NCBI RefSeq assembly: GCF_022627575.1 | Contig: NZ_JADEYQ010000002.1 | Coordinates: 248,001 to 312,000 of the forward strand | Reading direction: 5' to 3' | DNA: 64,000 nucleotides | Source of the DNA: Sphingobacterium rhinopitheci | Lineage (GTDB): Bacteria; Bacteroidota; Bacteroidia; Sphingobacteriales; Sphingobacteriaceae | In this document: positions 1-9,637 of the stretch, in pieces | How the letters are laid out: each line of letters opens with the position of its first letter | Numbering within the stretch: the stretch's first letter is position 1 | Program-made: the position numbers and the translations under genes | The notes under the pieces: generated by a model | Database searches by the model: none | What the model saw: only the letters and a program-made list of their open reading frames with translations | What the model was told of the DNA's origin: nothing

Positions 1-614
1 TAGCTACTATGTTTTATAACAAGTACCCACAAAAAGTAGATGCTCTAATCCTTGAGGATGGTGGAGTAAGTCCATTTTTAGAACATTTCACCACATTATC
101 ATCTGAACAGTTAAAAACAAAAGTTGATGAAGAAATCCAAAATCGTCCAGCAGAACTTTTTGAGGAATATGACCACGAGGAAGAGGCTTATTGTGCATTA
201 GAGCCTTACGGCGAAACAAATAAAAATCAACGCTATAAGAATTTTTCTTTTATAAGGTTTAACAAGGGCAAATATGTTATCTATAAAGACATCGATAAGC
301 TATATGGACTAGATAGTTATGAAAATATATCACTTTTAACAAAAGGCAAATTATTCTCAAATCCCTTTGCCAACGAATTGATGTTATTTCCATATTATGA
401 TATTATTGCTACGACTACAGTCCCTACTTTACTATTAGAAGCATCTTCAAAAAATGATCCTTTCCCAAATACATCCTATTACCTAAATTTGAAACGCACA
501 AATAACAATATTACATACAACACGTTTGCTAAATCAGACCATACTATTCATCACGAAGAGCCTAGAAAGTTTATAAAAGCATTAACAAAATTTCTCAAAT
601 ACAATGACAATTAA
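1..614 (+). CDS. Alpha/beta hydrolase, C-terminal part (5' end outside window)
   Basis: The reading frame is open to the left edge of the window (codon phase starts at base 3), so the gene begins upstream. The visible ~200 residues resemble the region after the nucleophile elbow of alpha/beta hydrolases: an ATMFYNKYPQKVDALILEDG segment like the helix and strand that follow GxSxGG, then a cap-like stretch, then VPTLLLEASSKNDPFPN, the usual site of the catalytic acid, and a late SDHTIHHEEP carrying the candidate catalytic His. The nucleophile itself is not visible and the substrate cannot be told. The stop overlaps the start of the next gene by 11 bp, suggesting translational coupling. Confidence 0.7.
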   Translation, partial: ATMFYNKYPQKVDALILEDGGVSPFLEHFTTLSSEQLKTKVDEEIQNRPAELFEEYDHEEEAYCALEPYGETNKNQRYKNFSFIRFNKGKYVIYKDIDKLYGLDSYENISLLTKGKLFSNPFANELMLFPYYDIIATTTVPTLLLEASSKNDPFPNTSYYLNLKRTNNNITYNTFAKSDHTIHHEEPRKFIKALTKFLKYNDN

Positions 615-930
615 AGAAGCACAAGAGATCGTTGATAAATGGATCACCACGACAGGAGTTCGTTACTTCAATGAGTTGACCAATACCGCTATGCTCATGG
701 AAGAAGTTGGAGAGGTAGCACGTATAATGGCTAGACAATATGGAGAGCAATCTTTTAAGAAATCAGATACCGAAGTAAACCTAGCCGACGAGATGGCAGA
801 TGTACTATTTGTGCTGATATGCTTAGCCAACCAAACAGGTATTGACCTTACTGAAGCTTTAGCGAAAAACCTAGAGAAAAAAAATATTAGAGACGCCGAA
901 CGACACAAAAATAACGACAAGTTGAAATAG
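604..930 (+). CDS. MazG-like nucleotide pyrophosphohydrolase
   Basis: A 108-residue all-alpha NTP pyrophosphohydrolase of the MazG/dCTPase superfamily, expected to hydrolyse (d)NTPs to NMP and pyrophosphate as a house-cleaning enzyme in the cytoplasm. The two metal-binding motifs are visible: EEVGE (about residues 33-37) and DEMAD (about 62-66), that is ExxE and ExxD. Its length matches the single-domain form rather than the duplicated E. coli MazG. The ATG lies inside the 3' end of the upstream hydrolase gene. The last codons (KLK-stop) form one arm of an inverted repeat shared with the convergent gene. Exact nucleotide preference is unknown. Confidence 0.85.
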   Translation: MTIKEAQEIVDKWITTTGVRYFNELTNTAMLMEEVGEVARIMARQYGEQSFKKSDTEVNLADEMADVLFVLICLANQTGIDLTEALAKNLEKKNIRDAERHKNNDKLK

Positions 931-949
931 ATTATTCTATTTCAACTTG
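918..949. terminator. Inverted repeat shared by two convergent stop regions
   Basis: A perfect 13-bp inverted repeat (arms 918-930 and 937-949, 6-nt loop) spans the stop codons of both convergent genes. Both genes end in the same 13 bases, so both proteins end in KLK. It may act as a bidirectional terminator, although no long T-run follows on either side. Confidence 0.5.
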
Positions 950-1698
950 ATTTCAGCATACAGCGGCAAGTGATCGGATTCTGTATTTGCTTTCGGTAAC
1001 ACATGATACTTCAGCCAAGTAAACTTAGTATTTTTAGTTACCATAATATAATCGATCTCCTCAGTTGGTTTTGTATTAGGAAATGTAGGGCTATTATTTT
1101 TAGTATTACGGTCAAAAACATTTTCTAAAATTTTAATCGCTTCAGCATCCGGCTTAGCATTTAGATCACCTACTAAAATCAAAGGCCTGCTATACAAATC
1201 GCCCAGCTCATTGATAAATTCTGCCTGCGCTATTCTATTCGTAGGCTTTAGATCTAGGTGTGTATTAGCTACCGAAAAAGACTTACCGTCGGGCAATTCA
1301 ATATCAACGATTGCTAAAGATCGTACTTCACTAGGATCTGGATTGGGCAGATCATACCTACGCTTTCCTATTATCTTATGCTTGGTAAGGATAACAGTAC
1401 CATAATACCCCTTTTCCAAATTTATACCTTTAGAGAAAAAGAAATCCATATTTGTCAATTCTGCCAATCGCTTAGCTTGATTAATATTTCCCGAACGCGA
1501 GACATTGATATCCACTTCTTGAATACCAACAACATCCGCATCCGCCTCTATAATAACTTTGGCAATAGCCTCCAAGTCAATAACCCCTTTTTGAGCAGGA
1601 GGATTACCATGATGAATATTGTACGTTAATACTTTTAGCGTCTGTGCTTGGGCTAAATAAGTATTAAAAAAAATGATAAGTAAGATGAAAAAACGCAT
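937..1698 (-). CDS. Secreted endonuclease/exonuclease/phosphatase family protein
   Basis: A 253-residue protein with an N-terminal signal peptide (about residues 1-19, ending AQA) followed by one EEP (DNase I-like) domain. Visible active-site blocks are LTYNIHHG (Asn), GIQEVD (metal-binding Glu), VGDLNAKPDAEA (Asp/Asn) and a C-terminal SDHLPL (Asp-His). This family hydrolyses phosphodiesters or phosphomonoesters in nucleic acids, inositol phosphates or sphingomyelin; the substrate cannot be told here, but export makes a periplasmic or extracellular substrate likely. It is convergent with the MazG-like gene and divergent from ggt. Confidence 0.85.
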   Translation of the reverse strand: MRFFILLIIFFNTYLAQAQTLKVLTYNIHHGNPPAQKGVIDLEAIAKVIIEADADVVGIQEVDINVSRSGNINQAKRLAELTNMDFFFSKGINLEKGYYGTVILTKHKIIGKRRYDLPNPDPSEVRSLAIVDIELPDGKSFSVANTHLDLKPTNRIAQAEFINELGDLYSRPLILVGDLNAKPDAEAIKILENVFDRNTKNNSPTFPNTKPTEEIDYIMVTKNTKFTWLKYHVLPKANTESDHLPLYAEIKLK

Positions 1699-1762
1699 AT
1701 AGAATTATTTATTGTCTGAATATAACTATATTTAGTGTCAAAAAAACAATCTTTCCCTTAAT

Positions 1763-3454
1763 ATGAAAAAAAACTGGTTTATACTGATCATTGCTTTTAT
1801 CAGTTTCAGCTGTGCAACACACAAAAACAACCAAACTAACCAACAACAAGAATATAAAAATGGTGCTGTCGTAACAGCTCACCCTTTAGCTTCTGACGTA
1901 GGCGTTACTATTCTAAAAAAAGGCGGCAACGCCGTTGATGCTGCTATAGCCGTAAAATTTGCTTTAGCGGTAGTATATCCCAATGCAGGAAATCTTGGCG
2001 GTGGAGGTTTCCTAGTATATAGAGGGAAATCTGGAGAAATTGCTTCCTTAGATTTTCGTGAAAAAGCTCCAAAAGCAGCCTTTAAAGATATGTATCTTGA
2101 TAAAGAGGGCAACCCTATTACCGACTTAAGTCTTTATGGTCAATTGGCAGCAGGAGTTCCCGGAACTGTAGCGGGGATGGAAGAAGCATATAAAAAATAT
2201 GCTACTTTACCATGGGATGTTTTAGTGCAGCCGGCTATCGAATTAGCTTCCAAAGGATTTGCTATAACCGCAAAACAAGCAGGTGAATTCAACGAATATC
2301 AAGCAGATTTCAAAAAATTCAATCCCAATGGCGCAGCTATTATTCGTAATGAAAAATGGAATGAAGGAGATATTTTTAAACAAGAAGAACTAGCAAATAC
2401 CCTACGTCGTATTGCTGCAAAAGGAAGAGATGGCTTCTATAAAGGAGCGACAGCAGACCTTATCGTGGCAGAGATGAAAAAAGGCAACGGTATTATCACA
2501 CACAAAGATTTGGAAGACTATAAAGCAATTTGGAGAAATCCTATTGTCGGTTACTATAAAGGCTACAAAGTGATCTCTATGCCTCCTCCATCTAGTGGTG
2601 GTATTGCTTTAATGGCATTATTACAATCTGTAGAAAATTATCCTTTAAAAAAATGGGGATTTCAATCTGACAGCACTATTAGAGCAATGGTAGAAGCCGA
2701 AAGACGTATTTATGCAGATCGCGCTACGCATATGGGCGATCCTGACTTCTATCGTGTCCCTGTAGACCAGCTGATAGATGCTAAATTCAACCAAGATAGA
2801 ATGTCTAAAGTATCACTTGCCAAAGCTACAAATAGTGACGACGTGAAAGCGACTAAATTTCCGGGCTACGAATCCGAAGAAACAACACATTTTAGTATCG
2901 TTGACAAAGATGGCAATGCGGTTTCATTAACGACAACCATCAATGGATCATATGGTTCATATGTATGGGTTGATGGTGCAGGATTCTTATTAAACAATGA
3001 GATGGATGATTTTTCGGTTAAACCAGGATCTCCAAATATGTACGGGCTATTAGGCGGTAAAGCAAATGCTATTGAGCCAAACAAGCGCATGCTTTCTGCC
3101 ATGACACCTACCATCATTGAAAAAGATGGCAACTTAAAAATGGTAGTAGGTACCCCTGGAGGATCTACTATTATTACTTCTGTATTTCAAACGATACTAA
3201 ACGTATTAGAATTTGATATGACAGCCCAAGAATCTGTCAGTGCATCCCGTTTTCACCATCAATGGAAACCTGACCGCATCGACGTAGAAGCCAAAGCTAT
3301 AGACGAAAACACACGCAAAAGTTTAGAAAAAGACGGCTATACAATCCGTAAAAGAGGAAATATAGGTCGTGTAGAAAATATTGTGGTTCTCCCAAATGGA
3401 AAACTACAAGCAGGTGCTGACCACCGTGGTGACGACACCGCCAAAGGTTATTAG
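1763..3454 (+). CDS. ggt: Gamma-glutamyltransferase (glutathione hydrolase), lipoprotein
   Basis: The 563-residue precursor is an Ntn-hydrolase that cleaves gamma-glutamyl bonds, for example in glutathione. The N-terminus is a lipoprotein signal with Cys at about residue 17 (ISFSC), so it is probably anchored in the periplasm. The autoprocessing site is clear: ETTHFSIVDKDGNAV, with the first Thr (about 374) predicted to be the catalytic nucleophile and new N-terminus of the small subunit. Further family blocks are NLGGGGF, LLNNEMDDFS, GTPGGS and the C-terminal DDTAKGY. Length and motifs are those of the full-length enzyme. It lies between a divergent nuclease-like gene and a strong hairpin terminator. 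Confidence 0.95.
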   Translation: MKKNWFILIIAFISFSCATHKNNQTNQQQEYKNGAVVTAHPLASDVGVTILKKGGNAVDAAIAVKFALAVVYPNAGNLGGGGFLVYRGKSGEIASLDFREKAPKAAFKDMYLDKEGNPITDLSLYGQLAAGVPGTVAGMEEAYKKYATLPWDVLVQPAIELASKGFAITAKQAGEFNEYQADFKKFNPNGAAIIRNEKWNEGDIFKQEELANTLRRIAAKGRDGFYKGATADLIVAEMKKGNGIITHKDLEDYKAIWRNPIVGYYKGYKVISMPPPSSGGIALMALLQSVENYPLKKWGFQSDSTIRAMVEAERRIYADRATHMGDPDFYRVPVDQLIDAKFNQDRMSKVSLAKATNSDDVKATKFPGYESEETTHFSIVDKDGNAVSLTTTINGSYGSYVWVDGAGFLLNNEMDDFSVKPGSPNMYGLLGGKANAIEPNKRMLSAMTPTIIEKDGNLKMVVGTPGGSTIITSVFQTILNVLEFDMTAQESVSASRFHHQWKPDRIDVEAKAIDENTRKSLEKDGYTIRKRGNIGRVENIVVLPNGKLQAGADHRGDDTAKGY

Positions 3455-3477
3455 GTAACAGTATAACCACCGATCAT

Positions 3478-3510
3478 AAAGCCAGATTTATAAATTATAA
3501 ATCTGGCTTT
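3478..3510 (+). terminator. Hairpin terminator after ggt
   Basis: A near-perfect palindrome: AAAGCCAGATTT pairs with AAATCTGGCTTT, and the pairing continues inward through ATAA/TTAT. It begins 24 bp after the ggt stop. Confidence 0.8.
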
Positions 3511-3788
3511 ATCTTTAGCAGTAAACTGAATAATAAAGCTTATTAATACCTTATCAATCAATTATCAATACCATTTAGTAAAATACAGCCTTATTTTCAT
3601 GGATACATATATGCAGCCATTCTATATTTTGCAATACCCACAGCTATAGCAGCAACTACAAAATAAAACAAAAGAGATAAAAAATATCCTAAAAAGATAC
3701 AAAATTAACTAACTTAGCTATTATTAGAAACATATCGTCGATTTGGAGTCGATGAAAATTATTATAATTCTATTATAATACTAAAGAA
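3511..3788. other. AT-rich intergenic region without a supported gene
   Basis: About 280 bp between the ggt terminator and the M16 peptidase start. It presumably holds the peptidase promoter, but no clear TAnnTTTG/TTTG pair was found. A short hydrophobic frame on the minus strand (ending at 3597) has no convincing start and was not called. Confidence 0.5.
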
Positions 3789-6731
3789 ATGATAAAAACT
3801 ATTCAAAGAATTTCATTAATTGCGCTACTACTATTACCTATATCACAGGTCTGCGCACAACAAAAAGCATATAAATGGGAAAAAGCCACAGAATCTGGAT
3901 ATAGCTATCAATATGTGAGCAACGACCCTACTCACTCCCGCTTTTATATCCTTAAGAACGGCTTAACCGTGATTCTGAGTCCGAATAAAAAAGAACCACG
4001 TATACAAACTTACATCGCAACTAAAGCAGGTAGTAAAACTGACCCTAAAGATCACACAGGCTTAGCCCACTATCTAGAGCATATGCTATTTAAAGGTACA
4101 GATAAGTTAGGCACTTTAGACTGGGCGAAAGAAAAACCATTATTGGATCAAATAGATAATTTGTATGACAAGTATAATTCCAGCAATGATGAAAAAGAGC
4201 GTAAATCTATATACAAAGAAATAGATAAAGTATCTGGAGAGGCTGCAAAATATGCGATAGCAAACGAATACGACAAAGTAATGGGGAATATGGGTAGCGA
4301 AGGTAGCAATGCCTTTACATCCTTCGAACAAACCGTTTATATTGAAGATATTCCTAATAATGTACTGGACAAATTTTTAACCGTACAAGCGGAAAGATTT
4401 AGAAATCCTATTTTACGTTTGTTCCATACCGAGCTAGAATCTGTATATGAAGAGAAAAACATCGGCTTGGATAATGATAATAGAAAAGCTATTGAAGCCA
4501 TGTTTGAGGCCATGTTTCCAAACAATAATTATGGAAAGCAAACCGTGATCGGCACTATAGAGCATTTAAAAAATCCATCATTAAAAGCTATTCGCGAATA
4601 TTACAACACCTATTATGTCCCCAATAACATGGGTATCATCATGTCAGGAGACTTTGATCCAAATGTAGTGATCAAAAAAATTGATGCTGCATTTTCATAC
4701 ATGCAATCAAAACCAATTCCTGCATATACATTTGATTTAGAAAAGCCTATTACTACACATATTAATAGGGAAGTCAAAGGTCAAGACTCAGAGTATTTAT
4801 TCCTAGGATTTAGATTTCCTGGCGCAATAAATAAAGACGCTAAAATGCTCAGTCTCTTAGGTAATATGTTAACCAATGGCTCCGCAGGTTTAATAGACTT
4901 AAATTTGGTAAAATCACAAAAGTTACTTGGTGCAGGTGCTTTCCCTTATGTATTAAAGGATTATTCGATACTTATCTTACAAGGAAGGCCTTCCCAAGGA
5001 CAGACATTGACAGATGTAAAGAATCTATTATTAGGGGAATTAGAAAAATTGCGTAAGGGTGATTTTTCGGAAGATTTAATCACCTCAATTGTAAATAATG
5101 AACGCAAGGGGCAAATAATACGTAATGACAATTACAAATATCGTGCGGATGAATTGATGAGTGCATTTACTTCAGAGCTAGATTGGGCAAATGAATTAAG
5201 TAATACGGAATGGTTAGCAACAATTACGAAAAAAGACATCGTTGAATTTGCCAACAAATACCTTAATAATCAAAACTATGTCGCTGTTTACAAACGTCAA
5301 GGGCAGGATGAAAATGTCGTAAAAGTTGAAAAACCTGAAATAACGCCAATTTCGGTAAATTTTGATGCTGAGTCGGATTTTCTTACTCAGGTCAATGAAA
5401 TGCCTGAAGCCTCTATTGAACCGATGTGGGTAAACTATACAGAGGATATTCAAAAAGCAAAACTTAAAGGACTGAATATCTTAGCTGTAGAAAATAAAGA
5501 AAACGAATTATTTAGCCTAATATATCGCTTTAATACGGGCAAATGGAATGATAAAAAATTAGGCTTGGCCGCGAGTTATCTGCAATACCTGGGCACTAAG
5601 AACAAAAGTAGCGAAGACTTTAGCAAGGATTTTTATAAGCTCGCTACTGATTTTAATATTTCCTCAGGAAATGAAGAAACAAATATTAATATCTCTGGCT
5701 TAAGCTCTAATTTTAAGCCATCTGTCAAATTATTACATGATTTAGTAAACAATTGCATTGTAGATGAAGAAGCATTTGAAGCCTATATCGACCGTTTAAA
5801 AAAATCGCGTAAGAATGCGAAGGAAAATAAGGATAGAATAATGGAAGGCTTACGTTCATATGCACGATATGGTGCTAATAATCCTTTTAATTATACCTTT
5901 ACAGATGCTGAATTAGACAACCTTAAGGCACAAGATTTGGTGCAAGTATTGCACAATTTGGCAAATATGGAATATACTATTTTATACTTCGGACCTGAAA
6001 AAGTAGAAAAAATTGCCAAGACATTACCAACATTAAAAGTAAAAAATACGCCATACCTGAAAACATCATCAATCGTTGAATTTAAAGAGATTGAAACCCA
6101 CAAGAATAAAGTACTTTTTGCGCCCTATAAAATGCAACAAGTTGAGATTTTCTGGTTAAAAAATTCAGGTTCATATGATGTCTCCATCACGCCAACGGTA
6201 GCGCTATTTAACAATTATTTTGGTGGAGGAATGGGGTCTATAGTTTTCCAAACAATACGTGAATCTAAAGCATTAGCGTATTCTACTTATGCCTATTTTA
6301 GTCAACCCACAAAAAAGGAAAATAAATATTTTATTGGTGCATATATAGGTACCCAGACAGATAAATTTAATGAAGCTACACAAGCTATGAATGAGCTTTT
6401 GAATACTTTACCTGAATCTGCGAATTCCTTTGAAACGTCAAAACAAAGCTTGTTAAAATCAATTGCTAGTGAACGTGTTATTAACACAGGAATTCTAAAC
6501 AATTATATCGTAGCACAACGTTTAGGGAATACAACAGATATTCGTAAAAATACATTTGAACAAATACCGAATCTTACATTTAATGATTTGAAGAACTTTC
6601 ATAAAAAAGAATTTAGTCAAAAGCCTTATGTTTACTGTATTGTCGGAGATGAGGAAAATCTGCGTAAAGAAAGTATGGAAAAACTTGGCGAATTTCAAAA
6701 ATTAACCCTTGACCAAATATTTGGTTATTAA
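3789..6731 (+). CDS. M16 family zinc metallopeptidase (pitrilysin-like), exported
   Basis: A 980-residue protein with a signal peptide (about residues 1-24, ending VCAQ) and the full double-module layout of large M16 peptidases. The inverted zinc motif HYLEH is at about residues 94-98, and the third ligand is expected in ELESVYEE about 80 residues later. The second half carries the inactive-lobe features (YFGGGMGSIVFQTIRES), which help form the closed chamber. Expected role: degradation of peptides in the periplasm or at the envelope. It is a single-gene unit ending at a bidirectional terminator. Confidence 0.92.
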   Translation: MIKTIQRISLIALLLLPISQVCAQQKAYKWEKATESGYSYQYVSNDPTHSRFYILKNGLTVILSPNKKEPRIQTYIATKAGSKTDPKDHTGLAHYLEHMLFKGTDKLGTLDWAKEKPLLDQIDNLYDKYNSSNDEKERKSIYKEIDKVSGEAAKYAIANEYDKVMGNMGSEGSNAFTSFEQTVYIEDIPNNVLDKFLTVQAERFRNPILRLFHTELESVYEEKNIGLDNDNRKAIEAMFEAMFPNNNYGKQTVIGTIEHLKNPSLKAIREYYNTYYVPNNMGIIMSGDFDPNVVIKKIDAAFSYMQSKPIPAYTFDLEKPITTHINREVKGQDSEYLFLGFRFPGAINKDAKMLSLLGNMLTNGSAGLIDLNLVKSQKLLGAGAFPYVLKDYSILILQGRPSQGQTLTDVKNLLLGELEKLRKGDFSEDLITSIVNNERKGQIIRNDNYKYRADELMSAFTSELDWANELSNTEWLATITKKDIVEFANKYLNNQNYVAVYKRQGQDENVVKVEKPEITPISVNFDAESDFLTQVNEMPEASIEPMWVNYTEDIQKAKLKGLNILAVENKENELFSLIYRFNTGKWNDKKLGLAASYLQYLGTKNKSSEDFSKDFYKLATDFNISSGNEETNINISGLSSNFKPSVKLLHDLVNNCIVDEEAFEAYIDRLKKSRKNAKENKDRIMEGLRSYARYGANNPFNYTFTDAELDNLKAQDLVQVLHNLANMEYTILYFGPEKVEKIAKTLPTLKVKNTPYLKTSSIVEFKEIETHKNKVLFAPYKMQQVEIFWLKNSGSYDVSITPTVALFNNYFGGGMGSIVFQTIRESKALAYSTYAYFSQPTKKENKYFIGAYIGTQTDKFNEATQAMNELLNTLPESANSFETSKQSLLKSIASERVINTGILNNYIVAQRLGNTTDIRKNTFEQIPNLTFNDLKNFHKKEFSQKPYVYCIVGDEENLRKESMEKLGEFQKLTLDQIFGY

Positions 6732-6760
6732 AAGTGGATGTATAATATACTGTTAACTAA

Positions 6761-6794
6761 AAAAGAGGCTGTCTTAAAAAGGGCAGCCTCTTTT
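6761..6794. terminator. Bidirectional terminator between the M16 gene and rmuC
   Basis: AAAAGAGGCTG and CAGCCTCTTTT form an 11-bp stem with a 12-nt loop, with A and T runs on both sides. It serves two convergent genes. Confidence 0.85.
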
Positions 6795-6810
6795 TTAATT
6801 AGGGTATACC

Positions 6811-8130
6811 CTATTCTAAATACTTATCATCTATTTGCTTATTTGCTTTAGCTCCTAATGATTTTAGTACTTCAATCTTTCGAACGACATTACCTGGACC
6901 AGTAGACAACTTACGCATCGCATCTTCATGCTTCTCTGAAGCTTTGTCTAGATGGGTTTGAATATGTTGCATATCTTGCAAAAAGCCAACAAATTTATCA
7001 TATAGTGCTCCTGCTTCACGAGCGATTTCCAATACATTACGGTTTTGTCTTTCTTGTTTCCATATCGCCGCTATTGTACGCAAAGTAGCCAATAATGTCG
7101 ATGGACTGACGATAACTACGCGTCTGTCCCAAGCATCAGAGAAAATATCAGGTTTCTGCATTACAGCCAGACTTAATGCCGATTCAATAGGCATAAATAG
7201 CAACACAAAATCTGGTGAATGTATACCATAGAGATTTTGATAATTTTTAGCAGACAATTCCTTCACGTGATTTTCGACAGATAGGATATGCTGTTTCAAA
7301 TATAAAGCACGCTCCTCTTCATTGTCAGAATTAACGACTTTCTCATAAGCGACTAAAGACACTTTGGAATCAACAATCAATTGCTTATCATCAGGCAGAT
7401 CGATGATCGCATCAGGCTGCAAACGACGACCTTGATCATCCAACATAGAAACCTGCAAGCGGTATTCTTGGTCTTTGGTCAATCCCGAGCGCTCGAGTAC
7501 ACGTTCCAATATCACCTCACCCCAATTGCCTTGTTTCTTAGAATCCCCTTTCAACGCCTTTGAGAGATTATTAGCTTCATTTTTTATCTCTACGCTCTGC
7601 GCCATTAGTTGTTCGACCACTCCTTTTAACACATTACGCTCCGCGGCTTCTTGAGAATAAGTCTTTTCCACTTTATCCTCAAAGCTTTTAATCCTATCTT
7701 TCAAAGGGTCCAATATTAGCCCCATATTCTGCTGATTAAGCGCTGTAAATTTTTGTGCTTTCTCGTCTAATATTTTGTTAGCGAGCACTTGAAATTCAGT
7801 GTTAAATTGAGATTTAATAGCTACAATTTCTTGCTTTTGATCTTGAAATTTCTCCTGTTGTGCTTGCAAATAAGCATTCGTTCCTTCTAGTGTTCTCTCC
7901 AGTGCAGAGCGTTCATTACGCTCCTTCTCCAAAAGTACTTTCAGTGTTGCATTTTCATTAGATACAATTTGAACTTGTTGCTCCAACTTGGCAACAGACA
8001 ATTCTTGTTGCTGTTTTTCATTTTGCAATAGATTAAATCTATCCATAGGGATAGCCTGTCCATTCTTCCAAAACAAAAAGATACAAACAACGAATAGAAT
8101 GATGATGATTCCTATTAATAAATATTCCAT
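6811..8130 (-). CDS. rmuC: DNA recombination protein RmuC
   Basis: A 439-residue protein with an N-terminal membrane anchor (about residues 3-23), a long coiled coil (about 35-190) and the RmuC domain, a PD-(D/E)xK nuclease-like fold. Recognisable blocks are KGDSKKQGNWGEVILERVLE, PDAIIDLPDDKQLIVDSKVS and DFVLLFMPIESAL. RmuC limits DNA rearrangements such as inversions at short inverted repeats in E. coli. Length and organisation are normal for the family. It is transcribed after the arginase-like gene, separated from it by a terminator hairpin. Confidence 0.93.
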   Translation of the reverse strand: MEYLLIGIIIILFVVCIFLFWKNGQAIPMDRFNLLQNEKQQQELSVAKLEQQVQIVSNENATLKVLLEKERNERSALERTLEGTNAYLQAQQEKFQDQKQEIVAIKSQFNTEFQVLANKILDEKAQKFTALNQQNMGLILDPLKDRIKSFEDKVEKTYSQEAAERNVLKGVVEQLMAQSVEIKNEANNLSKALKGDSKKQGNWGEVILERVLERSGLTKDQEYRLQVSMLDDQGRRLQPDAIIDLPDDKQLIVDSKVSLVAYEKVVNSDNEEERALYLKQHILSVENHVKELSAKNYQNLYGIHSPDFVLLFMPIESALSLAVMQKPDIFSDAWDRRVVIVSPSTLLATLRTIAAIWKQERQNRNVLEIAREAGALYDKFVGFLQDMQHIQTHLDKASEKHEDAMRKLSTGPGNVVRKIEVLKSLGAKANKQIDDKYLE

Positions 8131-8145
8131 ATTTTTTTTAACAAA

Positions 8146-8167
8146 AAATGGTCTTTTAAGACCATTT
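8146..8167 (-). terminator. Terminator of the arginase-like gene
   Basis: A 10-bp stem (AAATGGTCTT / AAGACCATTT) with a 2-nt loop, followed on the minus strand by a T-rich run. It lies 2 bp past the stop of the gene at 8170-9342. Confidence 0.8.
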
Positions 8168-8169
8168 GA

Positions 8170-9342
8170 TTATTGTAATTTCTGATGTGTTCTCCACCAC
8201 AAATCAGGCATTTCACCATTTACAGCCATCTGATAATCTTCATAACGGCAAGGCACTAAATAGTATCTTTCGTTGACCGATCTTGTCCCAAAATAAGGGA
8301 CCTGCATCCACCAACGATCAGACTTTTTGCTCTTCACAAACACCACCTCATGCTCTTCGTTTTCCAAAGGCGTACGATAGATGATATAAGAAGATTTTGG
8401 ATACAGTGGCGTATCTTGCTTTCGGTTATAATAACCATCTACAAAACACCATATCATCTGCGAAACTAACATCGCAGTATGTCCTAGTGGATCAAAGGTA
8501 GGGTTGAATTCATAAAAACCTACAGAAGAGCACTTGTCGGACATCCCAGCATATCGCGCCAGTTGACAAGCCTCGTTGCCATAAAGACCATTAGGCACAG
8601 CGTTAGCATTACCTATCGCTTCGGACGCTCGGATTGCAGTTACATCAAAACTAACCATATCAGCAGCACGTAGTACCGGTTCAGCATGGTCCAATTTACC
8701 AGAAATAGATCCCAAACGCTGCATTGTAAAAAACAATTTATCGTACATATTGATAGATTCCTTACTTACTAAATACGTTTGAAAAGCTACATTACTTAGA
8801 TTAAACAAATAATCAGGCTGATGCAGAATAATTTTATTTAAATAGGTTTGTGAATTTAATGGGCTATCTTCAGCATTTGCTTGATCTAAATCAAACTTAG
8901 CATCAATCACTGCCACCTCTACTTTTTGATCTAAATGTTCATAAGCTAAATATTGTGCATACGTCAGATCATGTCCCCCACCGATTATTATAGGCAATAT
9001 ATCATGCTTGAGCAAATCTTCAATTATTAATCGTATAGCAGCATAGGTATCATTGATTGTATCACCAGGTTTAACATTTCCTAAATCCGTGATTTTGATA
9101 TCATAATCCCCTTGATACAATTCATAGAAATGTTTACGGATTTCATTAGGGCCTTTAGCACAGCCGTTATTTCCTACTGATGCACGATCCTCCTCGACTC
9201 CTATTATTACGAGGTCTGGTTTTTTTGTATCCAAATATAAATCAGGAAATTCATCAACATACGACACAATTACTTTTCCTAACTGCGAATTAAGGTATTC
9301 TTCTCTATTAGGGATAGGTGAAAAAAAATCTGCTAAAGACAT
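8170..9342 (-). CDS. Arginase/formimidoylglutamase-fold protein with an incomplete metal site
   Basis: A 390-residue protein of the ureohydrolase superfamily, of the type annotated as formimidoylglutamase in Bacteroidota. Motif 1 is GGGHD (His 124). Motif 2 reads DAKFD (147-151), with Lys where the canonical DAHxD has His. Motif 3 reads SFDVTAIRASE, with Thr where SxDxDxxDP has the second Asp. By comparison with rat arginase, the Mn(A) ligands (H101, D124, D128, D232 equivalents) are kept, while the two Mn(B)-specific ligands (H126, D234) are lost. It could be a mononuclear enzyme or a non-catalytic homologue. No other histidine-degradation gene lies nearby. Confidence 0.8.
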   Translation of the reverse strand: MSLADFFSPIPNREEYLNSQLGKVIVSYVDEFPDLYLDTKKPDLVIIGVEEDRASVGNNGCAKGPNEIRKHFYELYQGDYDIKITDLGNVKPGDTINDTYAAIRLIIEDLLKHDILPIIIGGGHDLTYAQYLAYEHLDQKVEVAVIDAKFDLDQANAEDSPLNSQTYLNKIILHQPDYLFNLSNVAFQTYLVSKESINMYDKLFFTMQRLGSISGKLDHAEPVLRAADMVSFDVTAIRASEAIGNANAVPNGLYGNEACQLARYAGMSDKCSSVGFYEFNPTFDPLGHTAMLVSQMIWCFVDGYYNRKQDTPLYPKSSYIIYRTPLENEEHEVVFVKSKKSDRWWMQVPYFGTRSVNERYYLVPCRYEDYQMAVNGEMPDLWWRTHQKLQ

Positions 9343-9637
9343 ATTTTAATGGATATTTTTGTATGCATTGAACCTTATCTACTAAGGTAAAAAAGTATAA
9401 TACAAATATGCATTATTTTGGCTAGTATTTAAATTTATAAGATGAATTGGCTCTCTAACAAAATAGCTATTTACTGCAGACCTCTATATTTCATATTAAG
9501 AAATTAAATTTTAAAAAATTGGCTAAATAATAATTTATTAACAACAAGTTACTTTACCTCATATCTATTATCCTATATTTTTTGTAGATTAATAAAAACA
9601 ATCTATCTCATTTCAGCGTATTAATTATAAATCTACT

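Noticed and set aside
3597-3695. Hydrophobic minus-strand frame ending in AKYRMAAYMYP in the gap after ggt
   Set aside because: It has no ATG or convincing alternative start and is only about 30 codons; AT-rich noncoding DNA easily gives Phe/Leu-rich frames.
8170-9342. Assignment of this gene as a functional hutG or arginase
   Set aside because: Two metal ligands required for the binuclear site are replaced and no histidine or arginine pathway genes are nearby, so no gene symbol was given.
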